From positions 1 to 7,396 of the forward strand of contig CAJWIA010000068.1 of assembly GCA_913040765.1 (NCBI GenBank): a stretch of 7,396 nucleotides of DNA. Direction: 5' to 3'. This DNA is from an uncultured Anaerolineales bacterium. GTDB lineage: Bacteria > Chloroflexota > Anaerolineae > Anaerolineales > UBA11657. The translations under genes and the position numbers were made by a program. This document shows positions 1 to 6,257 of the stretch, piece by piece (the stretch's first letter is position 1; each line of letters opens with the position of its first letter). The notes beneath the pieces are model-generated. The model was not told the DNA's origin and did not search any database. It saw nothing but the letters and a program-made list of their open reading frames with translations.

Positions 1-1
1 G

Positions 2-517
2 CTGCAAGATGTGTTTCTGTTTCATGGCACAGTGGGACATAATATACTTTTTGGACGACCGGAGGCCACTGAAGAGGAAGTAATTTCGGCTGCACAAATA
101 GCTAATGCTGAGGAGTTTATATTAGATATGCCTGATGGGTATCAATCTGTAATTGGTGAACGCGGAGTCCGGCTTTCTGGAGGTCAGAAGCAGCGTCTGT
201 CTATAGCACGAGCTATTTTAAAGGATGCTCCAATACTTATTCTGGATGAAGCTACCTCCGCAGTGGACGTAGAAACAGAGTCGCTTATACAACAGGCAAT
301 TACTAGACTGGTTTCCAATCGAACTGTTGTGGTAATCGCTCACCGTCTTTCAACTGTACGTAATGCTGATAAGGTGATTGTATTAGAAAATGGGCATATA
401 GTGGAATCAGGTTCTCCAAGTTCCTTGATGAAGAAAAATGGGACATATGCACGCATGTTAAAAGCTCAAGATGTTGCAAGTGACTGGACATTCGAAACTC
501 ATGTTGATCAGAGATAG
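2..517 (+). CDS. ABC exporter ATP-binding domain, C-terminal part (5' end outside window)
   Basis: This is the end of an ATP-binding cassette transporter subunit. The reading frame is already open at base 2, so the gene begins left of the window; the GTG at base 11 is an internal Val codon, not a start. The visible part begins at the Q-loop (LQDVFLFHGTV), then shows the signature motif LSGGQKQR, Walker B plus D-loop (ILILDEATSAVD) and the H-loop (VVIAHRLSTV). Walker A and any membrane domain lie outside. The motif wording is that of ABCB/MsbA-type exporters, in which a six-helix membrane domain is fused in front of the ATPase; that fusion is inferred here. Such proteins work as homo- or heterodimers in the cytoplasmic membrane and use ATP to export lipids, drugs or peptides. 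All catalytic motifs present are intact. The substrate cannot be told. No strong terminator follows, only an AT-rich inverted repeat at 550-565. Confidence 0.95.
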   Translation: MQDVFLFHGTVGHNILFGRPEATEEEVISAAQIANAEEFILDMPDGYQSVIGERGVRLSGGQKQRLSIARAILKDAPILILDEATSAVDVETESLIQQAITRLVSNRTVVVIAHRLSTVRNADKVIVLENGHIVESGSPSSLMKKNGTYARMLKAQDVASDWTFETHVDQR

Positions 518-549
518 TTAATATTGAAACAATCTTAAGAATGTATATT

Positions 550-565
550 GATAATGTAAATTATC
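550..565. repeat. AT-rich inverted repeat downstream of the ABC gene
   Basis: GATAAT-GTAA-ATTATC forms a 6-bp perfect stem with a 4-base loop, 32 bases after the ABC stop codon. A run of T does not follow and the stem has only one G-C pair, so it is at best a weak 3'-end or processing structure rather than a classical terminator. Confidence 0.35.
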
Positions 566-617
566 AGACCACCATAATCGCTCAAAATGCAATAAATTAC
601 ACTTCCTTGTGGCACTC

Positions 618-626
618 TGTTATAAT
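618..626 (+). promoter_or_regulatory. Extended -10 promoter for leuS
   Basis: A perfect -10 hexamer TATAAT (621-626) is preceded by the extended element TG plus one base (618-620). There is no good -35: TTACAC at 597-602 is at 18 bp and matches TTGACA poorly, which fits an extended -10 promoter. Transcription would start near 632-633, about 50 bases before T-box Stem I. This is inference from sequence only. Confidence 0.65.
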
Positions 627-631
627 TAGCT

Positions 632-645
632 GGTTGTCTACAACC
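632..645 (+). repeat. Small hairpin at the predicted 5' end of the leuS leader
   Basis: GGTTG-TCTA-CAACC is a perfect 5-bp inverted repeat with a 4-base loop. It falls exactly where transcription from the 621-626 promoter should begin, so the leader RNA would start with this hairpin. It could protect the 5' end; no function is proven. Confidence 0.4.
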
Positions 646-680
646 TGGCCAATAAAAGTCAGCAATATATCTCAGTAATC

Positions 681-933
681 ATAGAAGAGGAGTATTAGGC
701 CATCCTCCAGAGAGTCAGGGTAAGTGGCTGAAAACTTGGCATGTGTCAGAGGAACACTAATAAGGCTCAACTCGCCTCTAAGTACTGTGGATGAAATTAA
801 TTAGTCCGCAGCGGAAATGTCCGTTATAGCATTAGTAGAGTGGGTGGGGTTAGTAGGTTAACTTTCATCAAATAGGGTGGTACCGCGGAGTCCCTTTCGT
901 CCCTTTCGTCTCTGAACGGACGTGGGGATTTTT
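681..933 (+). promoter_or_regulatory. T-box riboswitch (leucine), leader of leuS
   Basis: The leader RNA senses the charging state of tRNA-Leu and lets transcription of leuS continue only when uncharged tRNA is bound. Stem I starts with GAGG (687-690) followed by the AGTA loop-E motif and closes with CCTC (775-778). The conserved distal element CCAGAGAGTCAGGG lies at 707-720. The specifier loop reads AA-CTC-G, giving a CTC leucine codon at 771-773, which would pair with a GAG anticodon. The T-box sequence AGGGTGGTACCGCG at 874-887 matches the family consensus exactly; its TGG-N bulge pairs with the tRNA acceptor end. The expression platform follows at 888-933. The leucine codon agrees with the downstream gene. 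T-box control of aminoacyl-tRNA synthetases is known in Firmicutes, Actinobacteria, Chloroflexi and a few other phyla. Confidence 0.96.
891..933 (+). terminator. T-box-controlled intrinsic terminator with tandem repeat
   Basis: The 3' arm GGACG-T-GGGGA (918-928) is followed by a TTTTT tract (929-933). It can pair with CGTCC (899-903) plus upstream TCCC, or with CGTC (907-910) plus TCCC, because the 5' arm contains the 9-bp unit CCCTTTCGT twice in tandem (892-900 and 901-909). The same CCCT segments are the natural partners of AGGG in the T-box antiterminator, so readthrough and termination structures are mutually exclusive. Confidence 0.85.
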
Positions 934-1002
934 GGTTAATTATCAGACAATAGAATAGTTGTTGGTTTTGTTTGTAGCAATAGTTGAAAAATGTTGGGTA
1001 CT

Positions 1003-1011
1003 AGGAAGGAG
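1003..1011 (+). promoter_or_regulatory. Purine-rich ribosome binding site deciding the leuS start
   Basis: AGGAAGGAG lies directly upstream of the ATG at 1015. The spacing is 3 bases from the last GGAG or 8 bases from the first AGGA. The in-frame ATG at 991 has no such element before it, and its eight extra residues (MLGTRKEF) do not resemble a LeuRS N-terminus, so 1015 is preferred. Confidence 0.7.
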
Positions 1012-1014
1012 TTT

Positions 1015-3474
1015 ATGGAAAGAACAAAATATATTCCTCAGGAAATTGAACCTCGATGGCAGCAGCGATGGGATGAAGACCAACTGTACCGTGCCTTAGT
1101 TGATCAAAGCAAAGAAAAATACTACTCTTTGACTATGTTACCTTACCCAAGTGGGGATTTGCATATTGGGCACTGGTATGCAATGACTCCATCTGATGCT
1201 CGTGCTAGATACATGCGTATGCAGGGATATAACGTCATGTTTCCTATTGGATTCGATGCGTTTGGCCTACCAGCTGAAAACGCTGCAATTAAACGTAATG
1301 TACACCCCAAGGAATGGACTTATAAGAATATTGATAATATGCGTAAGCAGTTGAGGACAATGGGAGCAATGTGGGATTGGGAAAGAGAAGCTGTTTCCTG
1401 TGATCCTAGTTATTATCGTTGGAGTCAATGGTTCTTCTTGCAGTTGTATAAAAACGATATGGTCTATCGCAAGCATTCCCCAGTTGACTATTGTCCTAAC
1501 TGTAACACCACGCTTGCTAGAGAACAAGTCTGGGGTGATGATCGTCATTGTGAGAGATGTAGCACTCCAGTAATCAAAAAAGATCTAGAACAGTGGTTCT
1601 TCAAGATTACAGATTATTCAGAAGAGTTGTTGGATTATTCTCTTATTGACTGGCCTGACCGTGTGAAGTTGTTGCAGACTAATTGGGTTGGGCGTAGTGA
1701 AGGTGCGCATGTTGATTTCTATACTGAAGATTCACAAGTCATTGAAGTCTTCACCACGCGTCCTGACACTCTTTGGGGGGCAACATTTATGGTCCTTGCT
1801 CCTGAACATCACTTAGTGGAAAGTTTGACGACCAAAGACAAACGATCTGAAGTGCAAACTTATGTGGAAAATGCAGTGCGACAGACTGATGTGCAACGCG
1901 AGTCTGCTAATAGAGTTAAGACAGGGGTGTTCACTGGAGGATATGCGATCAATCCTGTTAATAAGGAGCTGATTCCAGTATGGGTGGCTGACTATGTTTT
2001 GATGACATATGGCACTGGCGCAATAATGGCAGTTCCTGCACATGATGAACGTGATTTTGAATTTGCTCGTAAATATGAAATTGAAGTGAGGCCAGTCATT
2101 CAAGGTCCAGAAGAATCAACTCCACCAGACGGTGCTTCCATGAAGGAGCCTACATTAGTTCTTGGTAAAATGATTAATTCTGGTCCGATGACAAACACAC
2201 CAGCATCTGAGTCTATTGAAAAGACATTAGCTTGGCTTGAAAGTGAAGATATAGGCAAAAGAGCTGTAAATTACCGTTTGCATGATTGGCTAATTTCGCG
2301 ACAAAGATACTGGGGAACACCTATACCTATGACGTACTGTGATAAATGTGGAGTACAACCGGTTGCTGAGGATCAACTACCAGTCTTGCTACCGGATGAA
2401 ATTGAATGGCGACCAACAGGGGAAAGTCCACTGAAATATCATCCAACGTGGAAGAAGACTACGTGTCCAGAGTGTGGAGGAGATGCTACTCGAGAAACTG
2501 ATACCATGGATACTTTTATGTGTTCAGCGTGGTATCAATATAGATACCTAAGTCCAGAATATGATTCTGGTCCTTGGGATAAAGAAGAGCTTGATTATTG
2601 GATGCCTGTTGATACTTATACAGGTGGAATAGAGCATGCTACTATGCATCTCATATATTTTCGCTATTTCACAAAAGCACTGCGCGATATAGGTTTGTTT
2701 GAATATGATGAGCCTGTAATGAAGTTGAGAAATCAAGGTGTTATATTGGGTGAAGATTCGGAAAAAATGTCAAAAAGTCGAGGGAACGTAATAGCTCCAG
2801 ATTCGTTGGTAAACAAATATGGTGCGGATGCTGTTCGCGCATATTTGATGTTTTTTGCAAGATGGGATCAGGGTGCACCTTGGAGTGGAAGTGGGATTGA
2901 GGGTGTATCACGTTGGTTGCAAAGAGTCTGGCGAATTGTGATGGAGTCTCTAGATGATAGAGACGTGAGTGAAATAGATCAACGTGATGTTCGTGATTTG
3001 CACCGTAAGGTTCATCAAACTATTAAGCAAATTAGTCACGACATGGAGCACTTCCAGTTCAACACGGTTATTTCAGCACTTATGGAATTAACAAATGCAC
3101 TTAGTAAAGCCGTCTCCGATAATCTGACAAATACGGAGGTGTTTGACCATGGTTTGAAAACACTATTAAAGTTGATGGCTCCTGTTACACCACATATAAG
3201 TGAAGAATTGTGGTCTAAATTAAACAATCCTTATAGTATTCATCAGCAATCTTGGCCCGAAATAGATAATGAAGCGGTTTTAGAGGAAGAAATAACGTTG
3301 ATTGTGCAGGTAAATGGCAAGGTGCGTGAAAGACTAATAGTTCCAGCTAATATAGATGCTAAAAATGCAAAATCACAGGCATTAAGTAGTGAAAATGTGC
3401 AGCGACATCTTGATGGAAAAGAGCCACAAAAAGTGATTTATGTGCCTGGAAGGCTTGTCAATATAGTTGTATGA
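1015..3474 (+). CDS. leuS: Leucyl-tRNA synthetase
   Basis: A class I aminoacyl-tRNA synthetase that activates leucine with ATP and loads it on tRNA-Leu in the cytoplasm. From the ATG at 1015 it has 819 residues, normal for the bacterial enzyme. The N-terminus (KYIPQEIEPRWQQRW) is typical. HIGH is intact at residues 50-53 and KMSKS at 584-588. A zinc-ribbon-like CPNC...CERC module follows the first half of the Rossmann fold. The CP1 editing domain is present, with the threonine-rich TTRPDTLWG (247-255) and GTGAIMAVPAHDERD (333-347), so proofreading of mischarged tRNA is expected. DWLISRQRYWG marks the return to the catalytic core, and the C-terminal VQVNGKVRERL is the usual tRNA-binding extension. 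Expression is controlled by the leucine T-box just upstream. The gene ends 31 bases from the oppositely oriented lexA. An alternative start at 991 is unlikely. Confidence 0.99.
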   Translation: MERTKYIPQEIEPRWQQRWDEDQLYRALVDQSKEKYYSLTMLPYPSGDLHIGHWYAMTPSDARARYMRMQGYNVMFPIGFDAFGLPAENAAIKRNVHPKEWTYKNIDNMRKQLRTMGAMWDWEREAVSCDPSYYRWSQWFFLQLYKNDMVYRKHSPVDYCPNCNTTLAREQVWGDDRHCERCSTPVIKKDLEQWFFKITDYSEELLDYSLIDWPDRVKLLQTNWVGRSEGAHVDFYTEDSQVIEVFTTRPDTLWGATFMVLAPEHHLVESLTTKDKRSEVQTYVENAVRQTDVQRESANRVKTGVFTGGYAINPVNKELIPVWVADYVLMTYGTGAIMAVPAHDERDFEFARKYEIEVRPVIQGPEESTPPDGASMKEPTLVLGKMINSGPMTNTPASESIEKTLAWLESEDIGKRAVNYRLHDWLISRQRYWGTPIPMTYCDKCGVQPVAEDQLPVLLPDEIEWRPTGESPLKYHPTWKKTTCPECGGDATRETDTMDTFMCSAWYQYRYLSPEYDSGPWDKEELDYWMPVDTYTGGIEHATMHLIYFRYFTKALRDIGLFEYDEPVMKLRNQGVILGEDSEKMSKSRGNVIAPDSLVNKYGADAVRAYLMFFARWDQGAPWSGSGIEGVSRWLQRVWRIVMESLDDRDVSEIDQRDVRDLHRKVHQTIKQISHDMEHFQFNTVISALMELTNALSKAVSDNLTNTEVFDHGLKTLLKLMAPVTPHISEELWSKLNNPYSIHQQSWPEIDNEAVLEEEITLIVQVNGKVRERLIVPANIDAKNAKSQALSSENVQRHLDGKEPQKVIYVPGRLVNIVV

Positions 3475-3505
3475 TAATGTCGTGTTTGTTTGTGAGAACT
3501 TTGTC

Positions 3506-4174
3506 TTAATTGTTGGGTATAACGGATACAGTTTTACGTGCAGATATTTGGCGGAAAATTAGCATTACTTTTCCTTGTATGCGCACAGTCGATGGATCGA
3601 CATAAATTGCATCCATAGTGGGATTTGCAGGTTGCAGGCGTACCTTGTCGTTTTCTAGATAAAAATATTTCAGTGTAGTTTCCTCGCTATCTATCAACCA
3701 AATAGCTGCAAGGTCACCATTATTCACCCGAGCTTGTTGTTTCATTATGACGTAATCGCCCTCGTTTATCATGGCGTCTATCATTGAGTCGCCTCGCACT
3801 TCTAATGCAAACATTTTTTTCCCATCTCCTACCAGGTCTTGAGTAAGATTGATCGTTTCGTCTGGTGCGTAAGATACCGAAGCTTCAGGGAAAGATACTG
3901 GCTCACTAGCAAATATTCGACCTACTAGCGGTATTTGTACTAGAGCACTTGCTTGATTTTTGCCTAGCTGTATGCCACGAGATACGCGCAACATTCTGCT
4001 AATATAACCTTCCTCTTCCAACTTGTTGAGGTTGTAATTCACAACAGACGTTGAAGTTATATGGCATGCTTTCCCTATTTCACGTATGGTAGGGGGATAC
4101 GAATTCTGACTAATGAAATTAGTTATGAATGTGAGCATATCTTCTTGCCTGACCGAAAGCTTGGTTTGTGCCAT
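3506..4174 (-). CDS. lexA: LexA repressor, SOS regulator with self-cleaving serine protease domain
   Basis: This is the transcriptional repressor of the DNA damage (SOS) response. It is 222 residues long, slightly longer than E. coli LexA. The N-terminal winged helix-turn-helix is clear (about residues 6-65, with YPPTIREIGKACHITSTSVV). The C-terminal S24 peptidase domain contains VRGDSMIDAMINEGDYV, giving the catalytic Ser at 130, and TTLKYFY, giving the catalytic Lys at 169. The cleavage loop LVGRIFASEPV puts the scissile bond at Ala89-Ser90, whereas most LexA proteins have Ala-Gly. RecA filaments on single-stranded DNA should trigger self-cleavage there. The start at 4174 is supported by AAGGT (4181-4185, 6 bases away) and by the usual LexA N-terminus. 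A promoter with an embedded LexA box lies at 4224-4252, so autoregulation is expected. No partner gene such as a mutagenesis polymerase is attached. Confidence 0.97.
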   Translation of the reverse strand: MAQTKLSVRQEDMLTFITNFISQNSYPPTIREIGKACHITSTSVVNYNLNKLEEEGYISRMLRVSRGIQLGKNQASALVQIPLVGRIFASEPVSFPEASVSYAPDETINLTQDLVGDGKKMFALEVRGDSMIDAMINEGDYVIMKQQARVNNGDLAAIWLIDSEETTLKYFYLENDKVRLQPANPTMDAIYVDPSTVRIQGKVMLIFRQISARKTVSVIPNN

Positions 4175-4223
4175 CTATTTACCTTATTTATTGATTTGCA
4201 AAATCGTAGCCGGAAGCATTGGG

Positions 4224-4252
4224 ATAATATCAGAACAAGTGTTCCGTGTCAA
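4224..4252 (-). promoter_or_regulatory. lexA promoter (-35 TTGACA, 17 bp, -10 TATTAT)
   Basis: Read on the minus strand, a perfect -35 box TTGACA (4252-4247) is followed by a 17-bp spacer and TATTAT (4229-4224). Transcription would start near 4217, leaving a leader of about 43 bases before the lexA ATG. The spacer contains the LexA operator. Confidence 0.88.
4233..4244. promoter_or_regulatory. LexA operator (SOS box) within the lexA promoter
   Basis: GAAC-AAGT-GTTC matches the Bacillus-type SOS box (GAAC, RNRY, GTTC) exactly, including the central R-N-R-Y. It occupies the middle of the 17-bp spacer between -35 and -10, where bound LexA would block RNA polymerase. That it is the target of the adjacent LexA is an inference, well supported by position. 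I found no second copy in the window. Confidence 0.88.
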
Positions 4253-4323
4253 GATTTTGTTCTAGTGTCTAAATTGTAGGCTTGTTTGCGAAGTAAATTT
4301 TTGGTATTACGTAAGCTATATAG

Positions 4324-4396
4324 AGCCACCTCGGGGATTTGAACCCCGAACCTAGCACTTACGAAGCGCTTGCTCTGCCAATTGAGCTAAGGTGGC
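4324..4396 (-). tRNA. tRNA-Thr, anticodon CGT
   Basis: On the minus strand a complete cloverleaf can be folded. The acceptor stem is GCCACCT/AGGTGGC, the D-arm has GCTC/GAGC, and the anticodon stem AGCGC/GTGCT encloses the loop TTCGTAA, which gives anticodon CGT. The variable loop has 5 bases, and the T-arm is CGGGG-TTCGAAT-CCCCG. The discriminator base is T. CCA is not encoded. This tRNA reads the threonine codon ACG. The gene has 73 bases including the discriminator, with all stems paired except one G-T pair in the anticodon stem. It lies 150 bases upstream of lexA on the same strand, with no clear terminator between them. Confidence 0.97.
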
Positions 4397-4406
4397 AACT
4401 AGACCG

Positions 4407-4415
4407 ATTTTACCA
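4407..4415 (-). promoter_or_regulatory. Probable extended -10 promoter of tRNA-Thr
   Basis: On the minus strand TGG-TAAAAT forms an extended -10 element, with the hexamer at 4412-4407. Transcription would start near 4400, about four bases before the mature tRNA 5' end. No convincing -35 is seen. Confidence 0.5.
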
Positions 4416-4434
4416 GACGCGTAAACAGTGGCAT

Positions 4435-4452
4435 AGTTGGCTTGTACCAACT
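4435..4452. repeat. Inverted repeat before the glycosyltransferase gene
   Basis: AGTTGG-CTTGTA-CCAACT is a 6-bp perfect inverted repeat with a 6-base spacer. It lies in the intergenic space between the divergent tRNA-Thr and glycosyltransferase genes, just before the GAGGGA ribosome binding site (4456-4461). It could be an operator half-site pair or a small RNA hairpin; nothing in the sequence decides this. Confidence 0.3.
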
Positions 4453-4471
4453 TATGAGGGATAATAAACAT

Positions 4472-5713
4472 ATGCGGGTTGCTATGATATCTGTACATAC
4501 GTGTCCTTTAGCAGTGTTAGGCGGTAAGGAAAGTGGTGGTATGAATGTTTATGTTCGTGAGTTAACGCGCGAACTAGGTCGTCAAGGTATTGGTGTTGAT
4601 GTTTTCACGCGATCGCAGGATGAGCATCAGTCACATATAAAACACGATTTAGAAAACGGAAACCGTGTGTTTCACATTCCTGCTGGGCCTGAAAGGCCAA
4701 TTCCAAAAACTGATCTATATGAATGGCTACCTGAATTCACTGGCGGAGTACAACTAGCATCTGTATTATTAGATGAGCAATATGATTTAGTACATTCGCA
4801 TTACTGGTTGTCCGGCGTGGCGGCGCACGAACTACAGAAATGGTGGAATGTTCCTATAGTGCATATGGCTCATACTCTTGGAATCAATAAAAACAAAGTT
4901 GCCAAGGATGCTCAGCAACTTGAACCAAAGCTTCGTCTTGATACAGAATCAAGGCTTCCAGGGTTGGTCGATAGAATTATTGTTGCCACTGATGGTGAAC
5001 GGTCTCAAATAGAAGAAATGTCACAGGAATATAGAGGTAAAACTTCAGTGATACCGCCTGGTGTAGATCTAACAGTGTTTCATCCATACGTGCAATCCGA
5101 AGCTAGGCAGCAGCTTGAAATTCCACTTGACAACAGCATGGTGCTTTTTGTCGGACGTATTGAACCTCTTAAGGGTGTAGATACTCTTCTGCACGCGATG
5201 CAATATCTAAAAGACTCCGGAGAAATGCCAACAGAGATGTATATGTCTGTCATAGGTGGAGATCCCGCAAAACCTCGTGAGACTCGTCATGCTGAACTAG
5301 AAAAATTGATGGCCCTTCGTGATGAGCTTGGCCTGAGTGACCTGGTTACTTTTCTGGGAAGGCGTGACCAAGAAACATTGCACCGGTATTATGCAGCTTC
5401 TGATGTGGTTGTAATGCCTTCCCATTATGAGTCATTCGGTATGGTGGCACTTGAGGCTATGGCGTGTGGTACGCCGGTGATAGCTACAGATGTTGGAGGT
5501 CTTTCTCAGTTAGTCAGAGATGGAGAGACAGGATTTTTGGTGCCAGGCATGGATGCGGTTGCTTTGGCTGAACGTTTGGGGCAAGTGCTTTCTGATAAGG
5601 AATTACGTAAGCAATTAGGTAGGCAGGCCGCAGAATATGCGGAAGCCTATGCTTGGCCTGGAATTGCGAAACAGATCATTGATTTGTACAAACACACATT
5701 GAATGGTCATTAG
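4472..5713 (+). CDS. GT4-family glycosyltransferase, MshA-like
   Basis: A retaining GT-B glycosyltransferase of 413 residues that moves a sugar from an NDP-sugar to an unknown acceptor, probably in the cytoplasm. The N-terminal domain has the glycine-rich loop GGKESGGMNVYVREL (17-31), VHSHYWLSG (107-115) and HMAHTL (131-136), all of which resemble MshA, the first enzyme of mycothiol synthesis, and sucrose-synthase relatives. The C-terminal donor domain shows FVGRIEPLKG, with the phosphate-binding pair Arg229 and Lys234, and the EX7E motif ESFGMVALE with Glu320 and Glu328. The ATG at 4472 is chosen because MRVAMISVHTCP is the usual family start and GAGGGA lies 10 bases before it; TTG 4442 and ATG 4454 are in frame but less likely. 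No other mycothiol gene is visible, so the product is not assigned. The HD-domain gene follows directly, probably on the same transcript. Confidence 0.93.
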   Translation: MRVAMISVHTCPLAVLGGKESGGMNVYVRELTRELGRQGIGVDVFTRSQDEHQSHIKHDLENGNRVFHIPAGPERPIPKTDLYEWLPEFTGGVQLASVLLDEQYDLVHSHYWLSGVAAHELQKWWNVPIVHMAHTLGINKNKVAKDAQQLEPKLRLDTESRLPGLVDRIIVATDGERSQIEEMSQEYRGKTSVIPPGVDLTVFHPYVQSEARQQLEIPLDNSMVLFVGRIEPLKGVDTLLHAMQYLKDSGEMPTEMYMSVIGGDPAKPRETRHAELEKLMALRDELGLSDLVTFLGRRDQETLHRYYAASDVVVMPSHYESFGMVALEAMACGTPVIATDVGGLSQLVRDGETGFLVPGMDAVALAERLGQVLSDKELRKQLGRQAAEYAEAYAWPGIAKQIIDLYKHTLNGH

Positions 5714-5718
5714 GATGG

Positions 5719-6207
5719 TTGCTGAGATTAAAAGCTGATGCTGATGAAACATTACAGATTGCCGCACTAGCCCATGATATTGATCGCGCCGATGAAACAA
5801 GAAAAATACAGCGTGCCGATTATGATGATTACAATGAATTTAAGGCCGCTCATTCCAGGAATAGCGCAGAGATCTTGAAAGATATTTTGCATGAATGTCA
5901 ACTGGAACAGCCTATCATTGATGAGGTGTGCCGACTTGTAGAACAGCATGAAATTGGCGGTGATTCACGCTCGGATTTGCTGAAAGACGCAGACAGCCTT
6001 TCTTTCTTTGAAGTCAATATGCCGTTGTATTTTCAAAGAGAAGGATATGAAGAAACCTTGAGGCGTTGTATCTGGGGTTATCGTCGGATTTCACCACAAA
6101 TGAAAAAGATTTGTCGAAATATGACTTATCCGCAACCTCTGCTCAATAAATTGTTGAAAGAAGCGATTAATATACCGTCCGAAGGTAATGATGATGGCCC
6201 AACATAG
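5719..6207 (+). CDS. HD-domain protein, N-terminus missing or out of frame
   Basis: The protein resembles HD-superfamily metal-dependent hydrolases, which usually act on nucleotides or phosphate esters; the substrate here is unknown. ALAHDIDRA supplies the central HD pair (codons at 5773 and 5776), AAHSRNS and VEQHEIGG supply later His residues, and LLKDADSLSFFE supplies the final Asp. The frame is open from 5683, and the stretch before the TTG at 5719 reads THIEWSLGW, which looks like the helix bearing the first metal His (codon 5695-5697). No ATG or GTG exists in that stretch, however. The only candidate starts are TTG 5719, CTG 5722 or a rare ATT 5698, and all of these lose that His. The gene starts within 6 bases of the GT4 stop, in the -1 frame relative to it. 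Either the true N-terminus was deleted, or one base is wrong or shifted near 5683-5713. The protein may be inactive. Confidence 0.75.
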   Translation: MLRLKADADETLQIAALAHDIDRADETRKIQRADYDDYNEFKAAHSRNSAEILKDILHECQLEQPIIDEVCRLVEQHEIGGDSRSDLLKDADSLSFFEVNMPLYFQREGYEETLRRCIWGYRRISPQMKKICRNMTYPQPLLNKLLKEAINIPSEGNDDGPT

Positions 6208-6257
6208 CGCTGCGCCTGACCGCTATTCCGCTGTGCTCCATATCCTGAGACGCTCTG

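Noticed and set aside
550..565. Rho-independent terminator for the ABC gene
   Set aside because: The stem is almost all A-T pairs and lacks a T-run; kept only as a repeat.
1267..2736. Minus-strand open frames within leuS (1267-1548, 1813-2103, 2548-2736, also 3036-3227)
   Set aside because: They lie wholly antisense to a clearly conserved leuS, show no known motifs and have unlikely composition.
3475..3505. Bidirectional terminator between convergent leuS and lexA
   Set aside because: I found no GC-rich hairpin with flanking T/A runs in this 31-base gap.
4061..4279. Plus-strand 72-codon frame over the lexA start and promoter
   Set aside because: It overlaps the conserved LexA N-terminus and the lexA promoter on the other strand and has no ribosome binding site or recognisable protein features.
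5684..5713. Programmed -1 ribosomal frameshift joining GT4 and HD proteins
   Set aside because: The HD frame is indeed -1, but no X-XXY-YYZ slippery heptamer is present in the overlap (codons TTG TAC AAA CAC ACA TTG) and no clear downstream structure was seen.
5715..5738. ATG at 5715 as start of the HD gene
   Set aside because: It is in another frame and runs into TGA after seven codons.
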